Assembly: GCA_024305745.1 (NCBI GenBank)
Contig: JAHRBS010000011.1
Location: forward strand, 310,001-374,000
From: Polyporus tsugae
Lineage: Eukaryota > Basidiomycota > Agaricomycetes > Polyporales > Polyporaceae
Length of the DNA stretch: 64,000 nt
Reading direction: 5' to 3'
Shown: piece after piece, positions 41,777 through 54,250 of the stretch
Numbering within the stretch: the stretch's first letter is position 1
Layout of the letters: the number at the start of each line of letters is the position of its first letter
Position numbers and translations under genes: made by a program
The notes under the pieces: generated by a model
Told to the model about the DNA's origin: nothing
What the model saw: the letters and a program-made list of their open reading frames with translations, nothing else
Databases searched by the model: none

Positions 41777-42172
41777 CAGTTATCAACCGCCCAACGTAAC
41801 AGCCAATTGAGGTGTTGACTTTTTCTCCATCAATTCTTGGGCTATTGACACGATTCTGGTGTCAAATGATAGCTACAGTACTTCCAAACAATTCAGGATC
41901 CATTGTGCATTATGTTTGGATGAAAGACGTAACTTGACCGCCTCAATTTTGTTTGAGCGCCTAATTTGCTGGTTTCACACCCAAACGTAACACTCCGGCC
42001 TCAATCCTGCTGCACAGCCATCTCTATCAGGGAAAGACTTCCTTATCATTAGTCGAGCAATAACACACAGAATATGTTGCAACAAGAACGGAGAGGAAAG
42101 CTTCTCACACCATCGAGATATGGGCAAAATGTTACACCAGACGGGGGTGTTACGTCAGCCGGTTGATGACTG
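41777..42172. mobile_element. 396-bp mariner-like MITE, copy 1
   Basis: Begins CAGTTATCAACCGCCCAACG and ends with the inverse form CGTCAGCCGGTTGATGACTG; TIRs about 24 bp. TA dinucleotides at 41,775-41,776 and 42,173-42,174 are the expected target duplication of Tc1/mariner-type elements. A longer relative lies at 63,117-63,686. No coding capacity. Confidence 0.8.
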
Positions 42173-42795
42173 TAGCTTTCGCTGACGTTTTGGTCGCGTG
42201 GAGCGTTGAATCCCCCGAACACTCCCTCCACCAAGCCCTTCCCCACGGTGCAAGTTCCGGCTTGCCTTAATCAGACTTAACTTTCACTGCATGTCAGAGG
42301 TCCATAGGTAGAGGTCGACCACGTCACGTAGCCACAACGTGTACGTATCTCCCGCGGTAGACAGACCCTATTGTATGTGTGACCATGGCAAGTGGACGAA
42401 CGTAGACGAACCCTCGTCAACGACGCCGCGCGCCTATGTCTCTCCAGTCAAGGACATGGCGGCCGAGACTGTATGCCAGTGCGCGGGCGGCGGAATATCC
42501 AGCTCTTGCACCGAATTCCTCCACTTATCTTTTATTATCCGAGCATTATATGATGCAGACGACCTGGGTGAGCTCTTCAGTGGTTGTGCAAACTAAATTC
42601 TCTGTGCGGAAAGTGCAGGGCGAGGGTGCCGGGGATAGTGTTCGCCATGGGAGTCGGACACGCCCGCCGGAACCACTACGCCAAAAGGCAGAGTAAATCG
42701 GAAGCTGTCTTCTCAGCCACCGGTGGTTAGTATATGTGCACATCCGGGTCTGGACTCTGTGCTACTAACGGCCGCCCTTACAGTTCGACTACCTC

Positions 42796-43202
42796 CGCAA
42801 ATGTTCCATAATCAAGCCTAGTTGTAAGGAATGGCTATGTCACCTAGACGGACCATTCGGGTACCGGACACGCGATGTGACTGAACATCAGCCAACCCTT
42901 CGTCTACGGGACATATTGGGGGGGGGGGCGGGGGGTGACTACGTCCGAGTCTGCCACGCGACGTGGTCGAACATAGACAAACCCCAATCTAGGGGCCTTT
43001 GACATGCAGACACCTGTTCAAACGTTCACGCTCGAGTGTTGCCTCTCCTGTGGTTAGATGGCTGTGACTCGTTCATACTAACCAATGTTTGAGGTGCACG
43101 TATTGCTTATTGGTATCATGGCGGCAATGCCAGTCTTCAATATCGACACTGGCATGCAGTAGATACACAACACCTGTCATTGTTTGTACTGACTCCAGAG
43201 AT
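42796..43202 (-). repeat. 407-bp repeat R1, copy 2 (inverted)
   Basis: Inverse of 17,989-18,395, with no difference seen in the stretches compared. The run G11-C-G6 is conserved in length. Confidence 0.9.
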
Positions 43203-43441
43203 TTATCAATTCTATTCGAGATTGAACGAACCAGCATTAACATTCTGTGCCTGTTAGTTCGTTCGATGCGTTTTCACTGAATATCAGATTCGATTTCCAA
43301 TGCAGAAATAGCCTGCAACTCACTGCCTCCGCTCATTAAATACCCCTGGCTTACTGGGGTGTCCGGAGGTCCCATCAATGTACTCGCGTGATTACAGCCT
43401 CTCATAGGGCGCTTCGAAGCTGACCCCAAACGGCCACCATA

Positions 43442-46400
43442 CGCCTGACACGGCGGAAAGCGCATGCCCGCGACTTGGTCTTGCAAATTGCAATCCGACC
43501 ATCAGCATGCCGGCCAATATCATATCGCTCAGTCTAGACTGACATACTACTCCCCAGCCCGTCGCTGACTCCCACAGCAAACGGGTCACCTCTATGTAGA
43601 AACCGCTCTCGATAAAACGCTCACAGTCGCGAGCGAACTGGAGGGATCGTACCACAATCGATGCCCCTTTGCGAGCCCCCGGCTGAAGCTTCCGCTGACG
43701 TCCGTGCCACGGCGCCCGAACTGGATGCTAGTCTTCTTCTCATCCGCCCACTCGTTCGCCCCGCCTTCGAGGGCCTCCCCACAGGCCCCGTGTCTCCGCC
43801 CATCGCCGCGGCTCAAGCTCAGCTGCCCTGTGCATATCTGCGTCGCGCTGCTTCTGCTGGGGCCCATCACAACTACAGGAGGGCGGGAAGCTGCTCGGGG
43901 TGGGCGAGGCGCTAGAGGGGGTTGCCGAGCACAGCTGCGTCTTCGATTGCCATCGCTGCGCCCTGTGCGCTCTACGGCTGTGGCGGGTGGCGAGGACCGT
44001 AGATAGTGGGGAACAATCAGCAGGTCAGATCGACGAATGAGAGTACGAGTCCACAGGACTGACCAACATCGGGTGACAACTTCAAAGCGTCACCTAGGAG
44101 TACAACGCGGGAGGAGGGATGGATCCAGTCAGACCTTGCGTGGCTTCCGGTCCACGAGTTGCCACCTGATTGTTGACTGCACGAGGTCTAGAAGTATGAA
44201 CAAGCTACGCTTATTAAGACAGGATCCGAGTAAATTCATGACGAAGGCTGCGCGCACCTGGGCTCGTAATCGCCAAAGTCCTCCACACGTCTACGGAACC
44301 GTGGTCGGGGAGGAAGAGCCCGAGAGTGTACTCCTTCGTCCTCTACAGCCGAGATTCAGTAGCAACGCACGCAGGTAGCGGGTGGGAATGAGGACAACGT
44401 ACAATGCTGTATGCTATGATAGGCCAGCCAGGCAACGCAGAGCCACGTATCTGTCCTGGGATATATTGTCAGCATGCACGGAGAGGGAGGCGGGAGACAG
44501 GCGGCGGTCTGGTTCGCGAGGCGTCTTAGCTGATGGTTACAAGGATAAGGACATCGAGCCTCGAGAGGAGCAGCCATGCCACATCGCAGCAACGCACACC
44601 CACAGCGGAGACATGCGGGAGGGTCTCGACTACTTGCTAGCGATAAAATGCGGAGAAATTTAGGAGACAGAGGACATGCGTGCGAGCCTGAAACACGCCA
44701 CTCGCCGCCGCGGTTACTCTGGCTCATCGTCAGGTGTCGCCGCGGTCGTGAGAGCAGTGGCTTTGCCTCACTAGGCGCGGACGGACGAAGGCATGAGAGG
44801 GAGGCAGAACTGAGTGTACCCGAGAACTCACGATGTATGTATAGGCCTGATGCCATCGCAGCTTCAATCGGATGTGACGCGCGGACCCCCCCCCGGCAGT
44901 GCAGACGTCGTGGTCTCTTCGAGACCATCAGAAGACAACTGACTAAGGAGGAGTCGTAGGGCTGGACAGCGAGCGCGAGGACAGTCGGAGACCAGTTGGA
45001 CCGATCGGTGCCGACGATGAGCCACTGTGGCGGGCGAGGTGAGCGTAAAGGAGAAGTTGCCGAGGGCGAGTAGTTTCCACCAGGAGCGTCAGCGCCAACG
45101 CGCAGACAGGAGGGTTGGGAGCTTTCGAGCGTGAACTGTGCGCGAGCTAGTCCGATGCCTAGGGACTTCTCCGCATATAGGTTGCTGCGCAGTATGGCAG
45201 TGGTACAGGGTCCTTTGGCAGAATTCCGAGGCGATCGTGGGGGAAGCTGGCCCGGACGAGACAGACCTCGACTCAGCGGAAAGAATACGACCGGGGCGAG
45301 AGATGAGATTGACGGGACGTACTGTAGCGTAATAGTTGGAATTGCGCAGCGTGCCGACCAATTAGCCGTAGGCACGTCTGTGCGCTCCACTTGGCACTTG
45401 GCACTTGGGCACCGGTACATGGATGAGAGCTGTGGGCTGTGGCCCGCTTGGGGTGGACGGGCGAGAGCGTAAGAAGGAGGGAGAACCAAGTGGGTCGGAG
45501 GACTCACAATGTAGTTGTAGGCCTGAATGACGGCATGCGTTGCCGGGTGTGTCGCGTCTCTCTGGGTGATCGAATACCCACTCGCTGGAGCGAAGGCTGC
45601 CTAATACTAAGGGGCACCACAGGAACCACATAGTACACCGCCGTCCGGGAGGCCGAGGAGGTGGAGGTGGAGGTTCGGATGAGATACGTCGGTCCGGGTC
45701 AGGCCGGAGACGGGCGCTTGTGGAGCCATGTATGGGAAAAGATGGCGGGAGTTGCCGAGCATGGCCACGCGAGGTGTCCGCCGTTCTTCCCAGTGCTGGC
45801 AGGTTCCTCCTCCTCTCCGACTTGACGGCCAATGTCTTCCTGCTGCATACCACCCCTTGCGTCTCGCGTCTGCCACGTCCGACGACGACGGCTAGCCCAT
45901 CCCACTCTTCATGCTCAAATCCGACCCACTCCGTGGGCGGATGGCGGTCTGGGGAGGTCGGCGGGCGGTGCTTGAGTCGGATCCGACGCGGGCTGCAACA
46001 TGGGCTGCTACTGGGACCCAGACCGACTGTACATCGATGACCGTCCCTGCCCCGCCATGCTGTTGTTAGACGGGGCAATTGTAGGCCGACAAAGTCGAAG
46101 GTCGAGTGCTTGTTCGTCCTCACTGCCGGTAAGTATGCCCTCCCGTCTCGCCACAGTGGCGATCACGGCCGATCTTTGCTGATGCACTGCTATCTAGTGC
46201 TTGGCTGTGTATCACTTGAGAGTGGTGACCCATTGGTTTGCCGGCAGCAGTAGGAGGTAAGTCCAGTCACACTAACTCTCGTCCTCCCCTGCCACTGGTG
46301 CACTTACGTCTTTCTTCGGATCGTTGGAATCCTCAGGTATTCTCTTCCGAAAATGAAACCATGTCAATTCAGTTCGCCTGTCGATGTCCGCATGACCAAA

Positions 46401-48589
46401 CTAGTCACGCAGGTGCGCCCGTGAAGCTTCCGACCGTATTCACCCGCTGACCTGCGTAGTGACAGAATGCTCCCCCCGACAACGTACGCTCGTCATCGTC
46501 CCTATGGATGTGGCTGGCGCTCTGACCATGTCGTGCAGAGCCTCACGCGAGCACTGAAGCAGATAGAAGTAGGCGATGAGCACAAGGAACCGCCGGCGGC
46601 GGAACGCGATGAGGCGAGGGCATGTGTGGCATGTCTGAGCTCCCAGGAGCTTCACGGTGTGACCCAGCGAGCGAGGATGTCCGAGAGGCGCATCATCTCA
46701 TATGCGGAGAAATGCGGTCGGTCTCTCCCGTTCACTCCGTTTTCGCGACAATCACTAACGGATACGCCCATCCGGGTTGCAGGTTCAGGTTATGGGATTT
46801 GACTGTGCGCGAAACGCACCAGCTGGAGTTGTCACAGGAGATGGTCCAGGAGACTACCGCCGATACTCAGCAATGCTTGAGCGGATGCAGTACGATGTAT
46901 GTACTGTTTCCCTGCGTTTCCAGATCTGGGCTCATCGTGAATCCAACAGCTTGAGCGTTCCTCTCTGACGTCGACGACATGGAAGTCACGAAAGTGCTGG
47001 AGTCCCTGCTCACAGCCCATGAGGCAGCTGAGGACGACGCCAAACTGCAGATCCCGTTTGCCAGAGGGGCTCGTGGAATGTCTTTACAGTGACGTTCCCG
47101 GCCAGGCATCCGTGGCGTTGTTCCGGCCCGCAGACCGCACCGCAAGACTGTACGCTGTACGTCTTCCCGGTCCGTCTTTCCTCTGTAGACCCAATCTTGA
47201 CTAGACCGACAATTTACCAGGACACAGACGCGATGTTCGTCATCACCTGCTCCGTCCTCGACTCCAGCATTCCTCCTCGCGAACGGCGCTGCGCCCTCCA
47301 TGATCGGCGAGATTGCGTCCTCGGGAGTGTGTGCACAAGGATTCGCTGTTCAATACCTCATGGTTCGTCTGCGTGATTGTCGCTAGCGGCCGCTCCCGTG
47401 GCACTTTCCAGACACCCACCAAATTTCCGTGGCGATTCCCCGAGGACGCGGCTCGGAGGTGTACGCCATCCTCGCCAAGGACCATGTGGAGGGATCGAAC
47501 TAGAGCGTGAGCGACGGAAGGGCAGCTGGGCACGCAGGAGATCAAGCTCGTCTCCAGCATGCGAGAGGAACGGACTGACGTCGCGCTTCCCCGCGGATCC
47601 TCAACAACTTGGGCATTCACGACGACTGGACGAAGAACCTCGTCTAAGTCATCATCCTCACGATGACGTGACGGGGTTTCATGAAGCGGCGGGACGGTGC
47701 TCGCACGGATAAAGCCGCGACGGCCCGCGGACGGCGTGCCTCGTCTGCACGCCTCGCTCGCGCTCATACGTGTCTTCCTCCTTGGCTCGGAGTCCGTTGT
47801 CCGCGACTGCAAGAATTAGCTCATGGATCTCAAGTACCAGCCCTTCATCCTCATTTGCCGATTCATCGAGACACGGGACGTGGTTATGCAGAGCGGCGCT
47901 AACGGGTGAGGTCGCGATTTGGGAGAAGGGCGGTGGCAGGATTCTGCGGAACTTGTGGGAGACCGGAGCGCGAAGGCACGTTCATATGATGTGAAAGTCG
48001 ATGAGAAGCTGATCGTGGTGGTCGTCCTGAAGGCTGCGACGATAGCCCCTGGTTCAACTGTCCAGCCACCGGCCACGGTTGACCTGGAGAGCATGGCGCT
48101 CAGCCGAGGTAGTCGTCCGATGTCGAACCAGATATGCAACCTGCCGGAGGGATGGTTCAAGCGCGCAAGGAAGGGTCACGAGGATACCGGTGTCGACGTC
48201 GCCGCCGACACACCATTTGGTGCTTGTCGAGAACGCCGTAGTGGGCACGTGAGGAGGGTTCGAGGGCTATGGCAATCTCGTTTGCATCTAAAGCCCGCTG
48301 TATGCCGTTGCAATCTGAGTGTACGTGGAACTGCTTATATGCATGATCTACAGACGTCGCCGTGCTCACCGTTCATAATCAGTACGAGAAGCACTGCAAC
48401 ATTGACTCAAGTACGCTCTGTTCGTCCGCGTTCAAGGTCGTCTACACCGCCCCTACGCTAACTCAATGAATCGTGCAGGAGACGGTTGGCAACTTTAACT
48501 CACGGACGCCCTCAACACCTAGTTTGTGCATTCACGCGTGGACACAGCGGGGACGGCAAGGTATATTCGCGACATGACGTTTAGCCTCG
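43442..48589. other. No gene identified; coding-like fragments
   Basis: Many medium frames on both strands. Two related minus-strand motifs followed by GTGAGT (inverse of 44,826-44,850 and 45,501-45,526: QAYTYIV and QAYNYIV) hint at two diverged copies of one exon. Plus-strand pieces such as FLLANGAAPSMIGEIASSGV near 47,260 and ISVAIPRGRGSEVYAILAKD near 47,425 look protein-like but are not recognised and do not join. A C8 run is at 44,886. Confidence 0.35.
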
Positions 48590-49315
48590 TTGGTGGATAT
48601 TGAGCGATGATTTGCAGCCCTGGAGCGCATTTTGACTACTCCGCTACCTTTGTGAGTACGTTCGGATACCGGATTTACACTGCTGTCCTGACCTCCCATA
48701 CGGCGTGTACTCTGTTTATATCTGGTTCGTTATTAAGATCGGTGTGTGCTGCAATATCACGCCTACAACCAGAACGCGATCCGCTCCTGACTAATTAGCC
48801 AGTACGTATACCGGTACCATGACTATGTCGGTTTCCTATGCTCACGCACTTTCCTACAGCACTGTCTGGATTTACTTGTTTTTCCTCCCTTTCCAGCTCA
48901 TCGACCTGTTCGGCTACTACGCCATCCTTGGCGTCTGCATTGCCGCGTTCATTTGCCTCGGTCTTATCGCAGCCGGCGAGGAAATTGAACAGCCGTTTGG
49001 TACGGTTCATAGTCCTTGTGATGATACATCACCTCTCTGACACTGATTGCAGGCTACGACGAGGTGCGTTAATCTATGACGGTGCATGAATTTGAACGGC
49101 TCACCGACACAAACACAGAACGACCTCAGGCTCGACCTCAACTTCTTCTGCAGCGCGATCATCCACGCAGACATTGAGCGCTTCAAGCGCATCTCGTGCC
49201 CGAACGTGTAACTGGGCTGGCACCACACCAATGCGCACGGCCCACACGGCACGATGATCCCTTGTGCACACGAGGTGGCGGCCGACCCGCAGACGATATT
49301 GTATTTGGTGCGTTT
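48590..49315 (+). pseudogene. Bestrophin-like (RFP-TM/UPF0187) chloride channel fragment
   Basis: Exons: FAALERILTTPLPL with a GTGAGT donor (48,655); YSTVWIYLFFLPFQLIDLFG, YYAILGVCIAAFICLGLIAA, GEEIEQPFG (48,850-48,998, two membrane helices followed by the hallmark E-I-E-x-P-F-G); a short exon YDE; NDLRLDLNFFCSAIIHADIE and RFKRISCPN. Intron phases between these fit exactly. Stops: TGA at 48,608-48,610 just before FAALER and TAA at 49,209-49,211 after SCPNV, beyond which the same frame still reads LGWHHTNAHGPHGTMIPCAH. The N-terminal membrane region is not found. Family members are anion channels of membranes; this copy is inactivated. Confidence 0.75.
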
Positions 49316-49694
49316 GTTCGTTTGTTCGTCCCCTGTTCTCTGATCTTCATCTGACTGATGTTGACAGGCGGCGGACGACACCTTTGAATTGAAAATACCC
49401 ATTAGCACTCATACTCGTAGTGGATACCCGAAGAGGACTGGAACATTAAACATATGTATACCCGCGCTCTCATGTGACGATATTACAGTCTAATTGTCTT
49501 CACGAGTGTTGCTGCTACTCAGGCCGGAGACAGCGGAGGAAGGGCGGAGAAGGCATGGTAGTTGCTGACGCGTTGATCCCGGCGCTTCGGAACAAAGATT
49601 ATCGTGCTTCCTGGGGGGCATGGAGGGACAGAGCGGGAGTTGCTCTTGACCATCGCCCAACTCTCGCCACGGACCATTCCTCCTTGCGCCCCTA

Positions 49695-50606
49695 ATGGCA
49701 CCTCATAGGGCTCTTACTATCTCCGATGTCTTCCACGAGGTGTTCAAGTACTTCGCGACGCATCCAAGGCTCACCAGCCCTGGCGCCGAGTTGGCAACAT
49801 TCGACTCATCCACGACGAGAGCATATGACGACTCACAAGCGAACTACGAAGTCCAGAGGCGGACTCTGGCACACGCTGCACGGCAAGGCTTTTGCGGAGC
49901 CTGCTTCGCGTGTGCTCTGGGAAGTACAGCATGGGCTCGGGCCCATCGCGTCGGTGCTGAAGAGTGAGTGGCGGGTTGTTCTCAAGAAACTATTGCTGAG
50001 CCACACTCTCAAGGCATTGGACGGGGATGACAATGCTCTTGATTGGGTGCGGTTTGAGCTCATCGCCAGGCGCTGTTTTGTGGAGAAGGTCTGAACTGCG
50101 ATGCAGTTGGCATCAGCAGTTTGAGGGTCGCCCGTCGGATGACTCGGAACCAGGAATGGGATGGCAGACCATGGGGGACCGGGTGGCCATCGTTCAGTGC
50201 GGTCGTGTCTCTTGCCGAACGCTGCCGCAAACTGGAGATCGTCGACGTCGAGCTCGAGAGGGTGGACTCGGACGAGCTGGAGCGTCTCGAAGCGCGTGCC
50301 GCCGCCTGCACTACTCCAACTCCACAGACGGAGTTGCGTCATATAGTCTTCGTGCCAGTGCCAGGATACACAACTTGAAATTACTGCAAAAAGGTTTGTA
50401 TGGCCGACCCGACCTGGCTGGCTGCAGTGTTGTGAAAGCTCTTCTCCAACCTCGCGAGTGGGTTGGAGATACTGCAAGAGGAGGCGGGGGAAGAGTGGGG
50501 CGGGTACCGCGACTGGAGGCCGGAGGACACGGATACAGACGTGTTTCGTCTCTTGAAGGCGCTCGACGATTTAAATCAGTTGCAGGAGTCGTTGAGCCCC
50601 AGGTGA
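49695..50606 (+). pseudogene. F-box-like/LRR-type hypothetical protein, frameshifted
   Basis: ATG at 49,695 opens MAPHRALTISDVFHEVFKYF, similar to the N terminus of the many Agaricomycete F-box-like proteins (substrate adaptors of SCF ubiquitin ligase). A one-base shift near 49,875 moves to KAFAEPASRVLWEVQHGLGP, SVLKSEWRVVLKKLLL and DGDDNALDWVRFELIA. Later frames give CRKLEIVDVELERVDSDELE and finally NLASGLEILQEEAGEEWGGY, LLKALDDLNQLQESLSPR with a stop at 50,604-50,606. Frames do not join by plausible introns at all points, so it is probably decayed. Confidence 0.55.
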
Positions 50607-51033
50607 TCAGGAATGATTTTCGGTAAAAGACCACAATTGGAATTGCATAGTGTACTTCGTCAGGCCCGGGAGCCTCAGATACGTATGGGGACGGAAATTG
50701 GATACTGTACAAATTGGATACACGAAGAGCATCTTGTACGTCCGTGATCTTGGCGAGAGTGTAGGTGAGGCTCACGATAGACAAGCCTCAGATGCTATAC
50801 AATGGCTACCGGATGAATTGAGGACATGACAGAAGGACCGAGTGACGCCGAAGAACTGAATCGTACCCAGAATGGTGGTTCATATATCGCGATCTACTTT
50901 CAGTCTTGAGGAACTATTCAGACGAACGCGGGTCAGACACAACATCACGAGAAACCGAGCAGGGTGCGAGAACACACCTGGCGGTCTATCGATGAACTCC
51001 TCGCTCAGATACCAACCCCTGAAAAGGTTGATG
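50607..51033. other. Convergent intergenic DNA
   Basis: Nothing recognised between the 3' ends of the F-box-like gene and the flavin monooxygenase copy. Confidence 0.5.
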
Positions 51034-53133
51034 TCAACGTCTCGCAACCGGTTCAGAGATCAACGCCGTGGACACACTGTCTCCCGTATCGGTGTTCTTC
51101 TCGTTCCACGTCTGGCCATCCTCAAGCCAATACAACGAGTTCTCCTCGGGGTCAGTGCGCTCGTAATCGTAGTCCTCCCATCGCGGGTATTGCAACGCTT
51201 TGATAGCGTGTAGATTCGAACCTGTATGCATGGTCAGATTGCATCGATACCGGGAGCCGATGGGGGTGCTAACCTGGCCACAAGTCGATGATCCTCCCCT
51301 CCTCCTTGCCCAGCTTGTACCACGAGCGACACTTCGCGCTGTACACGGACTGGAACAGAGGTGAACTAGAGAAACCTCTGTGTAGAACGACGCTCGCTTA
51401 CCTGGGGGAAGTACTTAGCCCTATTGAACAACGTCTGCGTCAGCCAGAGCCGTTAACATCGATCGCAGTCGGACCACCCACCTCAACGTACTTGTCAAAG
51501 TCTTGCACCGCACGAAGCTTGACCTCCATGCTCTTCAGCCGCTCGCGCTGCATCTTCACCGTCGCCTGCACAGCGTACGCGACCGCAAACTCGAGGATGG
51601 GGAGCAGGACGCCCGCGCCGATGACCGAGTTCGGGCCGAGCGACATGAACCTGTTTGGGAAGCCGTCGACGCACACAGACAGGTATGAGGTTGGGAATAG
51701 TTTCCACTTCTCGTTCAGGTCCACGCCGTTGCACCCGACGATCTTGAATGGGAGCTGCCAGGAGGTGTCGTAGCCTGCGTCGGTACCCAGATTTAGCGAA
51801 ATAATGGGATAGGCGTGATGAACGGAGTGAGGCATACTGGTGGCGCAGAATACGAGGTCGAGATCTTTACGCTGGCCGTCTTCTGTCTCGATTCCGGTCG
51901 CGGTGAACTTCTTGATGGGGCTGGAGACGAAGTCGACCTGGAAGACGCGGCGAGTAAGTGCATGATGCGTAAGGATAGTATGCTCGACGTTTGGGACTGA
52001 CGTGATCAAGGCAGAGAGCCTTCAGGTATCCAGGGCCCGGCGTCAGCCTACTGGGAATCCCGGAATCACTAAAGACAGCAGCGCATCACGATACACATGT
52101 GAGTGATTCTTTGGCACGTCAAGGGGAAGTAATCGACGTACATTTCGCAGCGATATGGGGCCTTGCGGCCAGCTTCTCCTCCATGAGCTTCCTGAACATC
52201 TTCTGGAACTCGGCCTGCATCGTGCTCTCGCGCTGTGTAAACGCGTACATAGACCGGACACGCGCTCAGCACTAAGCAACCAAAGGCGAGCGAGAGCAGC
52301 AGAGCGCTCACGTTGATCGAGTTCTCGAGCGTGTGCCGCCCGCGATCGAAGTACTCCGGGTCCGATTTGAATCGCTCTATCTCCTCGGGCTGCAGTCGCA
52401 CTGCCACGAGTACAAGGCGGGTCAGCTGGGATCCATGAACGCCACAGGGTCACCCATACATCACTCACGGTCGTCCTCTATGGCTGCTGACGGCCGCCCG
52501 AGGAGGTCCTGCACCATCGCTAAGGAGAAGGGGGAAACCAGCCACGTCTGGCCTCGCACGTAATTCGCGAGGCTCGTGACATGCGGCGCGAGTGCGGAGA
52601 CGACTTGGGTCGCGGTTGAACCCTATGTGACGTTCAGAAGACGGAAGAGAGAAGACAGCTACGTATACCACGCCGCTCACCGACCCGACGACGCCGACCC
52701 GCTTGTCCTTCCACTTCTCCAAGTCGCTCTTCCACGTCCGCCCCGAAGGCTGGTAGCCAGCGGTGTGGTGCAGCTCGCCTTTGTAGTCCGCGATCCCGGG
52801 GATGTCAGATAGCTTCCAGCGCGTGATGGCGCCGAACGCGGTGAGTGGGACGTCTGCTATGTCCTCGAACTCCTCCAGCTGGCCGTCGTGCGGCGGACAT
52901 GGATGTGCCACTTCCCGGTCAGCTCGTCGTACTACGCGTGTACAACTTCGTGGCTGAGCTTGATGTTGCGCATGAGCTTGTACTTGTCGACGACGCCTTG
53001 GAGGTGCTCTTGGATCTCGTGTCCGGGGGAGTAGAACGCAGACCAGTCGCACTGTGCAGACGCGTTAGCAGGGTCGTGCGCTATCAAGGAGCACCACTAA
53101 CCTTGGCCTCGAACGTGAACTGGTACTATAGTA
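51034..53133 (-). pseudogene. Flavin-containing/Baeyer-Villiger-type monooxygenase, broken
   Basis: NADPH- and FAD-dependent monooxygenase family. Minus-strand exons: YQFTFEAK, CDWSAFYSPGHEIQEHLQGV, then ITRWKLSDIPGIADYKGELH with HTAGYQ (family fingerprint F/Y-x-G-x(3)-H), RVGVVGS then after an intron GSTATQVVSALAPHVTSLAN (NADPH-binding glycine motif), FKSDPEYFDRGRHTLENSIN, QAEFQKMFRKLMEEKL, LTPGPGYLKALCLDHV, FTATGIETEDGQRKDLDLVF, CATS, SWQLPFKIVGCNGVDLNEKW, and C-terminal NLHAIKALQYPRWEDYDYER. Breaks: TAG at 52,932-52,934 after HEVVHA, a shift just before GQLEEFED, and about 10 bases missing before LTPGPG. The N-terminal FAD-binding exon is not present. Confidence 0.85.
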
Positions 53134-53704
53134 CAGCGTCGTGCAGGAATAGACGTGGCGGAGAGTATGATGATCCCGAGAGAGAGAGCCAGACAGACAT
53201 AAACAAAAGCGTTGGAGTCGGAAACGGAGTTGGGGGGTAGGAAGGATAGCGATGGCAGAGTACCGAGGCTATCAGGAGGCTATCGAGATAGAGCATAGAA
53301 ATGTCCGCCGTAACACGTCGACGTCTTGGAATCCATGGAACCACCGTCAGCACGAAAGCAAAAGAGAGGAGCATGGGCGGTGTGTGGTCGGCCTTAGATA
53401 TGAGGTATAGCGAGCTCGAGGCAGACGAGCGTCGGACGTTGTCCCCGTCACGGACGGAAACCACATCAATTCCAATCAATCGTCAAGCCACCGGGTCTAG
53501 CGCCGGCGATGCCGATACCATGCTCCGCCTCCCTGCGGAGGTACCTCATAGCGCGCTTGTCCTCCCGCAGGAAGGGTTCGAGTTGTTCGAGGCACCGACG
53601 GTTGTGATCCTAAGATTCATCAAGGTCAGCCACCTGCACGCGCGCTCCGTTGCGAGGACAGATGGAGGTGAACGGCTTACCTTGAGCCACTGGCGCTCCT
53701 CCTT

Positions 53705-53720
53705 CGAAAGCACGAAAGCA
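53705..53720. repeat. Excision-footprint-like tandem 8-bp duplication
   Basis: CGAAAGCA occurs twice in tandem. Removing one copy restores EIMLSKEERQWLK in the aminopeptidase frame. Confidence 0.75.
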
Positions 53721-54231
53721 TGATCTCCCTGACCATCTTCGTCTGTATAGGCACGGCAGTAAGACGCTCAAACCCGAGCCAGATGTCACCGTTGAATTAG
53801 CCTTTAGTCTGCAGAGTCCAGCATGGTCAGAAGCGCGCCGAGGTGATACAACGGGAATAGAGGACTCGTACCTTCTTGCGCTTCACGGCGAGCGCCGACT
53901 CTATCCGCATACCTCACTTTCCGGCATTGTCTACCAAGCATGAAGGTCAGCCGCAGGCCCCGATACCACGAACGGCGAGAAGAGGGAGAATCCACAAAAG
54001 CCGGGCTCGTTGGTGATCACATGGCCGGGAACGAGCACCATATCCGACGAGAAGCTTTGAGGGCCTTCGTGAACGTTTAGGAAGGAGCCGAATCCATGCC
54101 CGGTGCCATGCTGTAAACACGACAACCGGTCAGAACGCCATCGTCGCAGCCGGACGTGCAACAAGCGAGGTCACGCCATACCATGTAGTTCAGCCCATCC
54201 TGCCAGAGCGCCCTGCGCGCCAGGACATTGA

Positions 54232-54250
54232 GCTTCGCAACTGCTTCGCA
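54232..54250. repeat. Excision-footprint-like duplication (8+3+8)
   Basis: GCTTCGCA ACT GCTTCGCA: an 8-bp direct repeat with a 3-base spacer inside the aminopeptidase exon. Removing 11 bases restores SGAKLNVLARRALW. Confidence 0.75.

Larger units (their letters stand above)
41721..43441. mobile_element. 1.7-kb unit bounded by a perfect 26-bp inverted repeat
   Basis: TATGGTGGCCGTTTGGGGTC plus AGCTTC at 41,721-41,746 is exactly inverted at 43,416-43,441, and weaker similarity continues inward. Inside are the TA-flanked MITE (41,777-42,172) and the 407-bp repeat (42,796-43,202). No transposase frame is seen. Either a non-autonomous TIR element into which others inserted, or two inverted copies of a smaller repeat. 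Confidence 0.5.
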
